The notes: generated by a model from the sequence alone, not told the origin. 54,517 nucleotides of DNA from Streptomyces klenkii (GCF_003626645.1 NZ_RBAM01000025.1:1-54517); one strand, 5' to 3'. Positions 16,967 through 25,833 are shown, numbered from the stretch's first letter. Numbers and translations: made by a program.

Positions 16967-17944
16967 TCACGCGAGCCTGATGGAGATGGCCCATGAAGTG
17001 ATCGATGCCGCATCGGCGACCATGTGGTCCTTGGACGACACGGTCACGAGCTGAAGGCCGCGGTCGAGATACGGATGTACGTTCCACAACAGGCTGCCCG
17101 CGCCGGAGTAGTGGACGCGTGCGCCGGCGCCGCTGAGCGCCCACGCGCCGTTGGGCGGGGCGGACGTGGCGGAAGGATGCTGCACGCCCCCTGTGGTCCC
17201 GGCGGTCGCACGTGCCAGAACCGTGCCGACCGGGAGCGACGTCGGGATGCCCACGACGTATCCGCTGATGCGTGCCGGGTCGGCGACCTGGTGGTCCTTC
17301 GATCGTACGGTCCAGGTTTTCCCCGGTTCGCCGTAGTTGACGGCTTCATCGGGGTACGAGGCCGTGGCGATGTTGCCCTGCCCTGTCCAGTGCACCTGGA
17401 ATCCGCCACCCAGCAACGTGCACTGGTCCGACGGGAGGCGCACGGTTACCTGTGGGGCGGACTCCGGATCGGGGCTGGTCCGGCGGCCGCTGCACGACGC
17501 GACCCAGGAGCGCAGTTGGTCCTTGCTCACGCCGTCGATCTTCATGCCGATCGCGTATCCGGTGAGTTCGTGGGCCTGACGGGCGTTCACGTGGTCCTTC
17601 GAGGACACGATCCAGGACGAGAAATCGGGGCTCGGGTAGGAGGCGGTCAGATAGGCGCCGTAAGGGTATTCCGCGCCGGTCGCACCGCCGCCGATGGCGA
17701 TCATCGACGGGTCCTCGACCGGGACCCAGTGGTCGGTCCAGATGCTCCGGGCCGGCGCGGCCACCGACTGGAAGATCGCCAGGGTGATCCGGCCACTCGC
17801 GTCGTGGTATCTGCCCACCTCGACCGAGCGCGCTCCGTCGGGTCGGGGCGGGTGGGCGGCCGCCGTGGCCGGGCCGCCCAGCAGGGCACCGAGCAGGGCC
17901 AGCAGGATGCCCGATACGGGCAGTAGGGCCTTTGTGCGTCGCAT
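16967..17944 (-). CDS. Secreted triple-repeat protein with SKDH motifs, 325 aa
   Basis: ATG at 17944 opens a signal peptide (MRRTKALLPVSGILLALLGA, cleavage near ATAAAH). The mature protein has three diverged repeats of about 90 residues, each centred on SKDH: SSWIVSSKDHVNARQAHELT, TWTVRSKDHQVADPARISGY and LVTVSSKDHMVADAASITSW. Each ends with a short hydrophobic strand (GYAIGMKI, GYVVGIP, SWAISIRL). Beta-rich and extracellular; repeats one and two have a Cys-containing linker between them. No enzyme motif seen. The family is known to me only as Streptomyces secreted proteins of unknown function. Monocistronic. Confidence 0.75.
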   Translation of the reverse strand: MRRTKALLPVSGILLALLGALLGGPATAAAHPPRPDGARSVEVGRYHDASGRITLAIFQSVAAPARSIWTDHWVPVEDPSMIAIGGGATGAEYPYGAYLTASYPSPDFSSWIVSSKDHVNARQAHELTGYAIGMKIDGVSKDQLRSWVASCSGRRTSPDPESAPQVTVRLPSDQCTLLGGGFQVHWTGQGNIATASYPDEAVNYGEPGKTWTVRSKDHQVADPARISGYVVGIPTSLPVGTVLARATAGTTGGVQHPSATSAPPNGAWALSGAGARVHYSGAGSLLWNVHPYLDRGLQLVTVSSKDHMVADAASITSWAISIRLA

Positions 17945-18031
17945 GGTTCTCCCTCCGCGTGCCGGTACGTACGTCCGGACTATGGACCGGTCGGTCGCCT
18001 CCGCGGAATCCCCAGATTTAGGGAGTGGACA

Positions 18032-18340
18032 TCACCAGGACGCGGCGTCGGCGGCCGGCTGCTCCACTGCCGCGATCACGCTGCCCGCCCCGTCCTCCGC
18101 CCCGATGCGTGCGGCGACCTCCTCGGTGGGGGCGCGGTGGGCCGGGTCGCCGGTGGCCCGGCGGATCGTGGCGGCGAGGCCAGCTGGCGGTCAGCCGCTG
18201 GTACGGCAGCGGGTCCGGAGCCACGCTCAGCGCGGTCAACCGAGCAGCCCGGAGCGGCTGGTCGAGCCGGACCGGCACCGCTACGGCCGACAGCCCGGCC
18301 GCCCTCGTAGCCGCCCCGCTGATGCCGCTTCTTGAGCTGA
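18032..18340 (-). pseudogene. Glycosyltransferase (GT1, UGT-like) C-terminal remnant
   Basis: Minus-strand frames read GAATRAAGLSAVAVPVRLDQ, PLRAARLTALSVAPDPLPYQ, RLTAS and, after a shift near 18180, LAATIRRATGDPAHRAPTEE, VAARIGAEDGAGSVIAAVEQ to a stop at 18032-18034. This is the donor-sugar-binding end of UDP-glucose sterol/macrolide-type glycosyltransferases (HGGAGT...P...DQPFWA...LGVAP.PLPY.RLTA). The normal HGG and the entire N-terminal lobe are missing, so it is a decayed stub. Confidence 0.65.
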
Positions 18341-18599
18341 GGATGACGACTACGGGTACTTGGCAAGCCTCGCCGCCCGGCTTGAGGCATGGCCGCTTCT
18401 TGAACGGCTCGTTCATAAGGCCGAGGAGAGGAGCAACTCCGACGTTCGTGAGGTTGCGCGTCACTACAACGAATCCTACGGACCTATGTGGACAACACGG
18501 CCGAGGCTGGCCAGTTCGAACCTGTGATGTTTCGGTGCCGCCTTGTTCACGACAAGATGGGCGAGGGACCCCCGAGCCGCCGTCAGTACCCTGTTGAGG

Positions 18600-18709
18600 G
18601 AGTGAGGGTGAGCGAATTATCCCGAGAGTCTGATAGATGTGGTCTGTCTGATTCTTTGCGAGTGAGTAAAAACCGGCCTGGGCTCTGGTAAAAGCCCTGG
18701 TCATCGAGC
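18600..18709 (+). promoter_or_regulatory. CRISPR leader of array 1
   Basis: This stretch is A/T-richer than its surroundings and closely matches 24233-24345 upstream of array 2. Shared blocks include GAGTCTGATAG, TGTCTGATTCTTTGC, GGTAAAA-type sequence and GCCCTGGTC just before the first repeat. Conservation between two arrays that share no spacers is the hallmark of a leader carrying the promoter and the Cas1-Cas2 adaptation site, and it sets transcription left to right. Confidence 0.8.
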
Positions 18710-19104
18710 CTGCTCCCCGCGCCTGCGGGGATGGTCCCGTGGTTGCCCTTGCCCGCCGTGGAGGTGTCCTCTGCTCCCCGCGCCTGCGGGGATGGTCCAC
18801 GGTCGCTCATCGCATTCATGCGGTCGAAACGCTGCTCCCCGCGCCTGCGGGGATGGTCCCAACGGAGCGTAGTCTCACCTGCACACAAGTTACTGCTCCC
18901 CGCGCCTGCGGGGATGGTCCCGTTTGAGTCAGTCATGGTCCTTGACCTCGGCACTGCTCCCCGCGCCTACGGGGATGGTCCCCGCCGGCCCGCACCGAAT
19001 CCGCGGCCGGCACCCTGCTCCCCGCGCCTGCGGGGATGGTCCCACCCGAGCCACCGGCCAATGGCGGGGCAAGGCATGCTCCCGGCGTCTGCGGGGATGG
19101 CCTC
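18710..19104 (+). CRISPR. CRISPR array 1, type I-E-like, 7 repeats and 6 spacers
   Basis: Repeats of 29 bases start at 18710, 18771, 18832, 18893, 18954, 19015 and 19076, an exact 61-base period with 32-base spacers. The repeat begins CTGCTCCCCGCGCCTGCGGG and ends GATGGTCCC; CCCCGC and GCGGGG form the stem. Repeat length, spacer length and sequence match type I-E arrays of actinobacteria. Repeat 5 has one change in the loop side (CCTACGGGG); repeat 2 ends TCCA. Repeat 7 is degenerate (ATGCTCCCGGCGTCTGCGGG), marking the leader-distal end, consistent with a leader at 18.6 kb. No cas gene is adjacent. All spacers differ. Confidence 0.97.
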
Positions 19105-19211
19105 TATCCGGCGAACAGGGCCAGTTGATGGCAGAGTTGCTGGGCGTGAGCGCACAGGAGGAAACGGGCCCGTACGGCGATGACGGTCCGTCCCTCACGG
19201 CGGGCGGGCCG

Positions 19212-20591
19212 TCAGGTGAGGACACCGACGCGGGCGGCGAGAGCGCGTAGCTCGGTGGTCGTCCGCCCCGAGACCAGCAGTCCGGAGACCAGCGACTTCA
19301 CCGCCGGGCGGGCGTGGGTCTCCTCCGGGGCGTGGTGTTCGGCGGCCAGGAGTGCGCGGATGCAGTCGTCCCGGCGGCCCGAGCGGGCGAAGGCGGTGGC
19401 GATGTCGGTGTAGTAGCGGGCCCGCCGCTCGATGCTCGGCAGATTCCCGGGCGCCACCGCCCTGGCCGCGGTGAGGGCGGCGGAGGGGTCGCCGGCGGAG
19501 TTCTCCGCGGAGACCAGGTGGAGCTGGACAGTGGCGGGGCTGAACCCGCCGCCGTGGTTCCGCAACACGGCGGCCGGGCCGAGTTCCCGGGCGATGGCAG
19601 CGGCCTCACCGGTCAGCTCCCGCATCCCGGCCGCGTCGCCGGTCTTCGCGGCGGTGTAGGCGGCGGACTGGATCAACAGCCCCCGCTGGGCCGCCAGCGT
19701 CGGCTCGCCGCCCCGGAGGGCGAGGCGATCAGCGGCCGCCAGGGCGATGGAGAGGGCCTGCTCGTGCCAGTCGGCCTTGCGGGCCAGGACCGCGAGCTGC
19801 CGTGCGGCCTCCGCGATTAGCAGGGGCACGCCGGCGGCTTCGGCGGCCTGGCGGGCGCGGTCGGCGGCCATCCAGCCGAGCTGCTGCTCGTCCAGCTTGA
19901 TCAGCATGCGCGTGGCCAGCAGATAACTCTGGGCCAGCAGCCCGTCGTCCTCGGCACCTTCACCGCCGGCTCGGGCGTGTGCCGCGCAGATCAGCCGGGG
20001 CAGCCGTACGGCCAGGCTGTCGTACGCGCAGGCGTGGAAGTCGGTGAAGGCCCGAGCCAGATCCGTGCGCAGGACCGCCGACGACGGCACGGTGACATCC
20101 GCATGCAGGCCGAGCATGGCGTCCCGCACCCGCGCGACCAAGACCTCCCCAACAGCGGCGTCCTCGCCGGGTGTCTTGCCTGTGGGCAGGATGGGGGCGC
20201 CGGCGGCTGCGGCGGCCGTGACCGCGAGGTTCACGAGCAACTTCCTGCGCCGCACCGGGTCCTCCCCGTCTCCTCGACGAGCCGTCTCCGCCACCCTAGG
20301 ACGTGGCAGGCGCGGGTAGGCGGCGCTCGGCCCGATCACCCGCCCGTGGCGGGCCTCGGGCGGGGCGGTCAGCCCCAGGGCCTGCGACGGGATGCCCAGG
20401 GCGTCGGCGAAGCGCCGCAGCACGGTGACGTCGGTCAGCGGCGAGACGCCGCGCTCGTACCGCGAGACCTGGGCCGCGGAGTAGCCGGTCAGCTCCCCGA
20501 GCTGAACCAGAGTCAGGCCCTGCTTCCTGCGGGCCTGCCGGACCAGTTCCCCGGGGCCGCCTTCTGCCGGCTGTGCTCTGACCGCGTCCAT
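19212..20591 (-). CDS. XRE-family regulator with TPR-like C-terminal domain
   Basis: I start at the ATG at 20591 (GGGGGA upstream), 41 codons inside the longest frame. Residues 12-70 are a Cro/C1-type HTH (LVRQARRKQGLTLVQLGELT, GYSAAQVSRYERGVSPLTDV). A Tat-like or membrane-like Ala stretch follows an RRRK motif near residue 110 (RRRKLLVNLAVTAAAAAGAP); in this family it is usually internal and not a signal. Residues 150-455 are alpha-helical TPR-like repeats (ATRMLIKLDEQQLGWMAADR, AARQLAVLARKADWHEQAL). Such Streptomyces regulators commonly sit divergent to small sugar/amino-sugar operons, as here: the Gfo/Idh gene starts 203 bases away on the other strand. Confidence 0.85.
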   Translation of the reverse strand: MDAVRAQPAEGGPGELVRQARRKQGLTLVQLGELTGYSAAQVSRYERGVSPLTDVTVLRRFADALGIPSQALGLTAPPEARHGRVIGPSAAYPRLPRPRVAETARRGDGEDPVRRRKLLVNLAVTAAAAAGAPILPTGKTPGEDAAVGEVLVARVRDAMLGLHADVTVPSSAVLRTDLARAFTDFHACAYDSLAVRLPRLICAAHARAGGEGAEDDGLLAQSYLLATRMLIKLDEQQLGWMAADRARQAAEAAGVPLLIAEAARQLAVLARKADWHEQALSIALAAADRLALRGGEPTLAAQRGLLIQSAAYTAAKTGDAAGMRELTGEAAAIARELGPAAVLRNHGGGFSPATVQLHLVSAENSAGDPSAALTAARAVAPGNLPSIERRARYYTDIATAFARSGRRDDCIRALLAAEHHAPEETHARPAVKSLVSGLLVSGRTTTELRALAARVGVLT

Positions 20592-20794
20592 ACCCGTCCC
20601 CCGCTCGCCGGGAGTGCGCCGCCGCACACCGTACTCGCACGCGCCGGGCCCCGGCAGGGGCTTTGCACAGGATGCAAACGGCTTTGCGGCCCACGGCAAC
20701 GCACCTGCCGCCACTGCCCTGGTCGCGGTGTCCTCGGAGAGCAGGCGGCCCGGACAGCGGGCCGCCGCCGCGCATCCGAAAGGGGATGTGAGCG

Positions 20795-21796
20795 ATGAAC
20801 GTACCCAAGAGGGCCGCGATGGTGGGGCTCGGTGGCCAGGCCACCAACGACCACCTGCCCGGCCTCGCCCAGTGCCACCTCGCCGAGCTCGCCGGGGTCT
20901 GCGACGTCGACGCCGACCGGGTCGCCACTGCGGCCGACACGTACCAGGTGCCCGGCTTCACCACCATCGAGCGCCTGCTCCAGGAGGTCCGGCCGGACTT
21001 CGTCATTGCCGCGGTACCGCACCACGCCGGACAGCAGGTCATCGCCGCGTGCGCCGAAGCCGGGGTGCACGTGCTCAAGGAGAAGCCGTTCGCCACCAAC
21101 CCCCACGAGGCGGCCGAGCTGGCCGGGCTGTGCGAGAAGGCGGGGATCGATCTGATGGTCACCGTCCAGCGCCGCTTCCACCCCGTCTACGCCGCCGCCC
21201 TCCAACTGCTGGAGCGGATCGGCGCCCCGTACCTGGTCGAAGGGCGCTACACGTTCCACTGCCCGGACCCGGCCGCGGGCTGGCGCGGCCGCGCGAAGCT
21301 CGCGGGCGGCGGGTGCCTGGTGGACATGGGCTACCACCTGATCGACCTGCTCATCTGGTATCTCGGCCTGCCCGACCGCGTCCTCGCGGACACCTCGACC
21401 GCCGCTGCGCCGGGCGCCGCGTACGACGCGGAGGACACCGCCCTGGTCCATCTCGGCTACGACCGCGGCCTCTACGGCTCGCTGCTGGTCTCCCGCTCCG
21501 CCGGGCCGAAGACCGAGCGCCTGGCCATCACCGGCCCGCACGGCACACTCGCCGTCGAGCGCGGCACCGCCCACCTCCTCGACCCCCGCGGGCAGACGGT
21601 CGAGTCCCTGCTGCGCGAGCCGGCCTGGCCCTGCCCGCCCGCCGCGCAGATCGACCGCTTCTGCCGCGTCCTGGACGGCACCGCTCCCAATCCTTCCGGC
21701 CCGGCCGCCCACCTGCCGCACACCGCATTCCTGGCCGCCGCCTACGCCTCCGCCACCACCAACCGCCCCGCCGACCCCAAGGAGTTCCTCGCATGA
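20795..21796 (+). CDS. Gfo/Idh/MocA-family NAD(P)-dependent oxidoreductase
   Basis: ATG with AAAGGGG upstream. N-terminal Rossmann fold: RAAMVGLGGQATNDHLPGLA (GxGxxxxxH fingerprint), then LAGVCDVDADRV. The signature lysine is present in HVLKEKPFATNP near residue 95 (EKP motif). The C-terminal substrate domain follows, with GGGCLVDMGYHLIDLLIW (the conserved D-x-x-x-H dyad). At 333 residues it is full length. It probably oxidises or epimerises a sugar-like alcohol and feeds the aminotransferase encoded next: the stop codon overlaps that gene's start (ATGA, 21793-21796), so the two are translationally coupled. Confidence 0.92.
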   Translation: MNVPKRAAMVGLGGQATNDHLPGLAQCHLAELAGVCDVDADRVATAADTYQVPGFTTIERLLQEVRPDFVIAAVPHHAGQQVIAACAEAGVHVLKEKPFATNPHEAAELAGLCEKAGIDLMVTVQRRFHPVYAAALQLLERIGAPYLVEGRYTFHCPDPAAGWRGRAKLAGGGCLVDMGYHLIDLLIWYLGLPDRVLADTSTAAAPGAAYDAEDTALVHLGYDRGLYGSLLVSRSAGPKTERLAITGPHGTLAVERGTAHLLDPRGQTVESLLREPAWPCPPAAQIDRFCRVLDGTAPNPSGPAAHLPHTAFLAAAYASATTNRPADPKEFLA

Positions 21797-23046
21797 CCGG
21801 CTCCCCGCTCGCCCTGCTCGGTGGCGAACCGGCCGTGACGGCCCCGGGCCCGCACTTCACATGGCCGCCCATCGAGGACACCGACCGGCGCGCGGTCGCT
21901 GCCCAGCTGGAGATGGCCGTCTCGATCCCCGACCGCTCCGGCATCACCGCGGACCTGGAGGACGCGCTCGCCTCCTACCTCGGGGTCCGGCATGTCGTGA
22001 CGACCTGCACCGGGACGGCCGCGCTGCACTCAATGTACGCGGCCGCCGGGATCGGCCCCGGCGATGAGGTGATCGTCCCGGCTCTGACCTTCCACGCCAC
22101 CGCCACCCCTCTGTTTCACCTCGGTGCCCACCCCGTTCTCGCTGACGTCGACGACCGTGGCCGGCTCGACCTCGACGACACCGCCCGGCGCATCACCGCC
22201 CGGACGAAGGCCGTCATCGCAGTGCACCTGTGGGGGCTGCCCGAGGACATGGACGCGCTGATGTCCTTCGCCGGCGAACACGAGCTGATGCTGCTGGAGG
22301 ACGGCTCCCACACCCACGGTGCCACCTGGAACCGCCGGATGACCGGCACCTTCGGCACCGCGTCCGCGTTCAGCCTCAACGGCCCCAAGCCGCTCTCGGC
22401 CGGCGAAGGCGGGTTCGTCGCCACCGACGACACCGAGCTGTATTACCGCGTGCTGCTGCACGGCCAGTACAACAAGCGGTGCCGCCGCGAGATCCCCGCC
22501 GACCACCCGCTCGCGTGCTTCGCCGTCACCGGCATGGGCCTGAAACTGCGCATCCACCCCCTCGCCGCCGCGCTCGCCCATGCCCAGCTCACCCGCCTCG
22601 ACGGTCACCTGGCCGGGCGCCAGGAGATCGCGGCACGGATGTGCGCCGCCCTCGACGGTGTGCCGGGCATCCACGTGCCACACGTCCCGATCTCCTCCCG
22701 GCCGTCCTGGTACGCGCTGCCGCTGCGCTACGAGCCGGCCGAGCTCGGCGGGCTGCCGCTTCAGCGGTTCCTTGACGCCGTCCACGCCGAAGGCGCCACC
22801 GAGGCGGACCAGCCAGGCTCGACCTGCCCCCTGGGCACCCATCCGCTATTCCAGGCCCCTGGGGCCCTGCTCCCTGGCTACGCTGACGGCCAGGACCCCG
22901 CCGTCGGCGACTTCCCGGCGGCGGAGTACGTGCACGCCACCACCTTCAAGCTGCCGGTCTGGCACCGCGAGGAGGACGTCCGCCTCGCCGACGCCTACAC
23001 CGCGGCCCTCGCCAAAGTCGCCTCCTACGCCAAGGACCTGCTGTGA
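21793..23046 (+). CDS. DegT/DnrJ/EryC1/StrS-family PLP aminotransferase
   Basis: Starts at the ATG of an ATGA overlap. MTGSPLALLGGEPAVTAPG is the usual family start. PLP-pocket features: CTGTAALHSMYAAAGIGPGD (phosphate contact), VLADVDD, LLEDGSHTHGATW (Asp contacting the PLP ring) and the catalytic Lys in FSLNGPKPLSAGEGGFVATD. 417 residues, full length. Members transaminate keto-sugars or keto-cyclitols, or make amino-shikimate-type precursors. Coupling with a Gfo/Idh dehydrogenase gives the classic two-step oxidation-transamination pair that turns a sugar hydroxyl into an amine. The GTGA overlap at 23043-23046 couples it to the NUDIX gene. Confidence 0.92.
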   Translation: MTGSPLALLGGEPAVTAPGPHFTWPPIEDTDRRAVAAQLEMAVSIPDRSGITADLEDALASYLGVRHVVTTCTGTAALHSMYAAAGIGPGDEVIVPALTFHATATPLFHLGAHPVLADVDDRGRLDLDDTARRITARTKAVIAVHLWGLPEDMDALMSFAGEHELMLLEDGSHTHGATWNRRMTGTFGTASAFSLNGPKPLSAGEGGFVATDDTELYYRVLLHGQYNKRCRREIPADHPLACFAVTGMGLKLRIHPLAAALAHAQLTRLDGHLAGRQEIAARMCAALDGVPGIHVPHVPISSRPSWYALPLRYEPAELGGLPLQRFLDAVHAEGATEADQPGSTCPLGTHPLFQAPGALLPGYADGQDPAVGDFPAAEYVHATTFKLPVWHREEDVRLADAYTAALAKVASYAKDLL

Positions 23047-23495
23047 GCTCTCTCGACACCGCTCTGTTCGACGATCTCGCCCGCACCGCCGAACGCGATG
23101 GCATCGCCAAGCCCGTCGTGGGCGCTGTCATCGCCGATGCCGACGGCAAGGTCCTGCTGCTGCACCGCCCGGCCGACGACTACCTCGGCGGGCTGTGGGA
23201 GCTGCCCTCCGGCGGCGTCGGCCCGGGCGAGAGCCTCATCGAGGCACTGCAGCGCGAGGTCGCGGAGGAGACGGGGCTGACGGTCGCAGCCGTCGGCGGC
23301 TACCTCGGCCACTTCGACTACCGCTCCGGCAGTGGCCGCGCCACCCGCCAGTTCAACTTCACCGTCACCGTCGCGGGGGAGACGGTCGCGCTCACCGAGC
23401 ACGACGCGCACCTGTGGGCCGACCGCGCTCAGCAGAACAGGGTCTCCAGCGCCGTTCAGGCCGTTCTCGACACCTGGCGCAACCAGGCAGTCTGA
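23043..23495 (+). CDS. NUDIX hydrolase
   Basis: GTG start within the GTGA overlap. The NUDIX box is intact near residues 57-79: GGVGPGESLIEALQREVAEE followed by TGL (GX5EX7REUXEEXGU). 150 residues, the normal size of a stand-alone NUDIX fold. The enzyme would cleave a nucleoside diphosphate linked to another group (for example an NDP-sugar or a damaged nucleotide). In this operon an NDP-sugar or sugar-phosphate precursor is a reasonable but unproven substrate. There is no strong terminator; a 390-base stretch without a clear gene follows. Confidence 0.9.
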   Translation: MSSLDTALFDDLARTAERDGIAKPVVGAVIADADGKVLLLHRPADDYLGGLWELPSGGVGPGESLIEALQREVAEETGLTVAAVGGYLGHFDYRSGSGRATRQFNFTVTVAGETVALTEHDAHLWADRAQQNRVSSAVQAVLDTWRNQAV

Positions 23496-23885
23496 CCGGC
23501 CCCCGAGCCTCAAACCGCGCCCCGGTCGTCCTCTCCCGGAGGTCAGCCGAGGCCCGCCGCTGTATGTGAGGTTCGGGGAGGGCGGCACTGGTGTGCACGG
23601 CTTGGTGTCGCCGGGTAGGACGCCGTTTCGCGCTGCTCGGCAGCTGTTTTGCTAGCTGATCATGATGTCTGTGGTCCGGACTCTGAAGTGATGTGGAGCC
23701 GTATCAGGCGGTGCCTTCTTTGCCGAGTCTCCTTCCGGGGGCTGGGGATTGGCCGTGGTGGTTCAGGGGCTGCGTTGCCGGCGTGGAGGATCGTGATGGT
23801 TTTGGTGACGATGACGTGGCTGCCGCGAGGCGTGTCTTGTTGTTTTGAGGGCGGCTGCGGCTGTGTGTGCGGCGGAGAGTGCGCA

Positions 23886-24180
23886 CGGCCCGTACATTGC
23901 CGCCGGATGCATGGTGGCCAGTGCCCGGTAGCGGTCACCGAAGTTCCAGTGCCACGACTCGGTCGGGTAGTTCACCAGCGCGCCGACGGTCAGGGCCATG
24001 GACAGAATGTTCCGGTTGGCGTGGGCCGTGGAACTGATGTTGGTCGCCGCGGTGTAGCAGGCGCCGTTGCTCTCCTCTGGGGTCGCGTTCGTGGCAGTGT
24101 CGAGGTCGAGTTCCCGGCCGTCGACATCGGCAAGGTGAGATCGCCAGCGGCTCCGGCGGTGTGCGGGGAGGTCTCAGTGT
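23886..24180 (-). pseudogene. M15-family (VanX/D-Ala-D-Ala dipeptidase-like) peptidase remnant
   Basis: The minus strand reads ADVDGRELDLDTATNATPEE, SNGACYTAATNISSTAHANR, NILSMALTVGALVNYPTESW, HWNFGDRYRAL and MYGP. The block VNYPTEWWHW..GDRYWA is the metal-binding C-terminal signature of M15 dipeptidases (E and H ligands: PTExWHW). The start is out of frame near 24140, the reading frame has no natural stop after YGP, and the N-terminal half is absent. Hence a remnant, lying just before the leader of array 2. Confidence 0.65.
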
Positions 24181-24232
24181 CTGGGTCCCGGACGCTGGTG
24201 TGATCGATATTCTGGTGTGAGCGTGTCGTTGA

Positions 24233-24345
24233 GGGAGTGGGGGGTGAGTGAGTCGTTTCGGGAGTCTGATAGGTGTGGTTTGTCTGATTCTTTGCAAGTG
24301 GGTAAAAACAGGCTTGGGCTCTGCTAAATGCCCTGGTCGTCGAGT
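24233..24345 (+). promoter_or_regulatory. CRISPR leader of array 2
   Basis: Homologous to 18600-18709: shared blocks GGGAGTCTGATAGGTG/GAGAGTCTGATAGATG, TGTCTGATTCTTTGC, GGGTAAAAACAGGC and GCCCTGGTCGTCGAG up to the first repeat. A/T-richer than the flanks. Same role as in array 1: promoter of the pre-crRNA and integration site, transcribing rightward. Confidence 0.8.
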
Positions 24346-25612
24346 CTGCTCCCCGCGCCTGCGGGGATGGCCCCCAGCGCCCTGCGTGCGGACGGCCCTT
24401 GCGGTCCTGCTCCCCGCGCCTGCGGGGATGGCCCGGCGTCGAAGGCGTCCGCCGGTGCGCCGGGGAGCTGCTCCCCGCGCCTGCGGGGATGGCCCGCCTT
24501 CTTCGTCATCGGCGGTCGCAGCCGGCTCTGCTCCCTGTGCCCGTGGGGATGTTCCTGGCGAGACCGGCACGCTGCCCAACCAGACCAGGTGCTCCCCGTG
24601 CCCGCGGGGATGGTCCCACCTCCCACGCGCTCGGCGAGCACGAGCTGACCTGCTCCCTGTGCCTGCGGGGATGGTCCCATGAGCGGCTTAGGATCGCCAC
24701 GCAGGTCTTCGTGCTCCCCGCGCTTGCGGGGATGGTCCCGGCGACAGCAAGCCGCTGCCTTCCTTGCCAGGCCTGCTCCCCGTGCACGTGGGGGTGGGCC
24801 CAACGAGGAACGCACGCTGCCGGGCGTGTCCTTCTGTTCCCCGCACGCGCGGGATGGATCCCCCCCGCCCCGCGCCGCCGGCTCTTCTCCGCTGGCAGCC
24901 CGTCAAGGCCGCGCTGGCCATGGCCCTCGCGGGCTGTGCGATCGGCAAGGTCGTGGTGGCCGCCGGAGCGGGCGTGCGCTGCTCCCCGCGCGCGGGGGAT
25001 GGACCTTCGTCGTGCGCTTCCGGCGAACCGAGGCCGTCCTGTTCCCCGTGCCCGCGGGATGGCCCCGACGGCAAGCCCGTGCAGGACGGTGAGAGCGTCT
25101 GCTCCCCGTACGCGTGGGGATGGGCCCCAGGCCCGGCCGGGTTCGGGCATACACAGGCGCTGCTTCCCGTGTGTGCGGGGATGGACCCTGCGGAACCGGG
25201 TACCGAGACGAGGCGCCCGGCTGCTCCCGGCTCGCGCGGGGACGGACCCGCCTCGGGACCCATCCGAGCCCCACATGCTGCTCCCCGCGCCCGCGGGGAT
25301 GGCCCCGGTGTCGCTCTGAGCCATGGAGGAGTCCTTGCCTGTTCCCTGCGTCCGCGGGGATGATCCCATGCCGCGGGGCTCTTCCCGGTACGCCTCTTCC
25401 TGCTCCTTGTGCCTGTGGGGATGGTCCCCGCGCGCTCCATTGCGGATGCGCAGGCGAAGCTGTGCTCTTCGTGTCTGTGGGGATGGTCCTACCGTGTCGG
25501 CGAGTTCGTTGCCGAGGCGGAAGTGCTCCTTGTGCTCGCGGGAGTGAACCCTGCTGAGCAGGGCGGGACTTGGACGCCGGTGGCTGCTCTTCGCGTGTGC
25601 GGGGGCCGGTCT
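24346..25612 (+). CRISPR. CRISPR array 2, main block, about 20 repeats, progressively degenerate
   Basis: Repeats (29 bases) start at 24346, 24407, 24468, 24528, 24589, 24650, 24711, 24773, 24834, then 24979, 25039, 25099, 25160, 25221, 25278, 25339, 25400, 25462, 25523 and 25584. The first three match array 1 except for GGCCC at the end. Repeat 4 and later carry many C-to-T and other changes (for example CCCTGTGCCCGTGGGG, CTTCGTGTCTGTGGGG), yet most stay able to pair as G-C or G-U. Spacers are mostly 31-33 bases, one about 28. Between 24862 and 24979 there are 116 bases without a recognisable repeat, about the length of two spacers plus one lost repeat. Type I-E-like repeat family; no cas genes within the window. 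Confidence 0.93.
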
Positions 25613-25833
25613 TCTTGATAGGGGGCAGGGTGGGCTTGACTGTTCTTCGTGTCTTTGGGTTCTTGCGTGTGTGGGGTGTGGGCTTTTGGTGTTGATTGTC
25701 GGGAAGAAGGAGGGGGCGGTTTCTTTTGCGTGCGGGTGTTCTGGTGGTGGGGGCTGGTCGGGGGTGTTTTTGGTCGGGGCCGGGGTGTAGGTGGCTGTTT
25801 CGGGGTTGAATGGGACCGCGCCTCGTAGATCGC
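25613..25833. repeat. G/T-rich, C-poor tract inside CRISPR array 2
   Basis: A 220-base interval between repeat 20 and the next clear repeat. One very degenerate unit can be traced at about 25640 (CTGTTCTTCGTGTCTTTGGG); the rest is strongly biased to G and T on this strand. The interval spans roughly four repeat-plus-spacer periods, so it may be array sequence that has decayed beyond recognition. No gene is supported. Confidence 0.5.
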
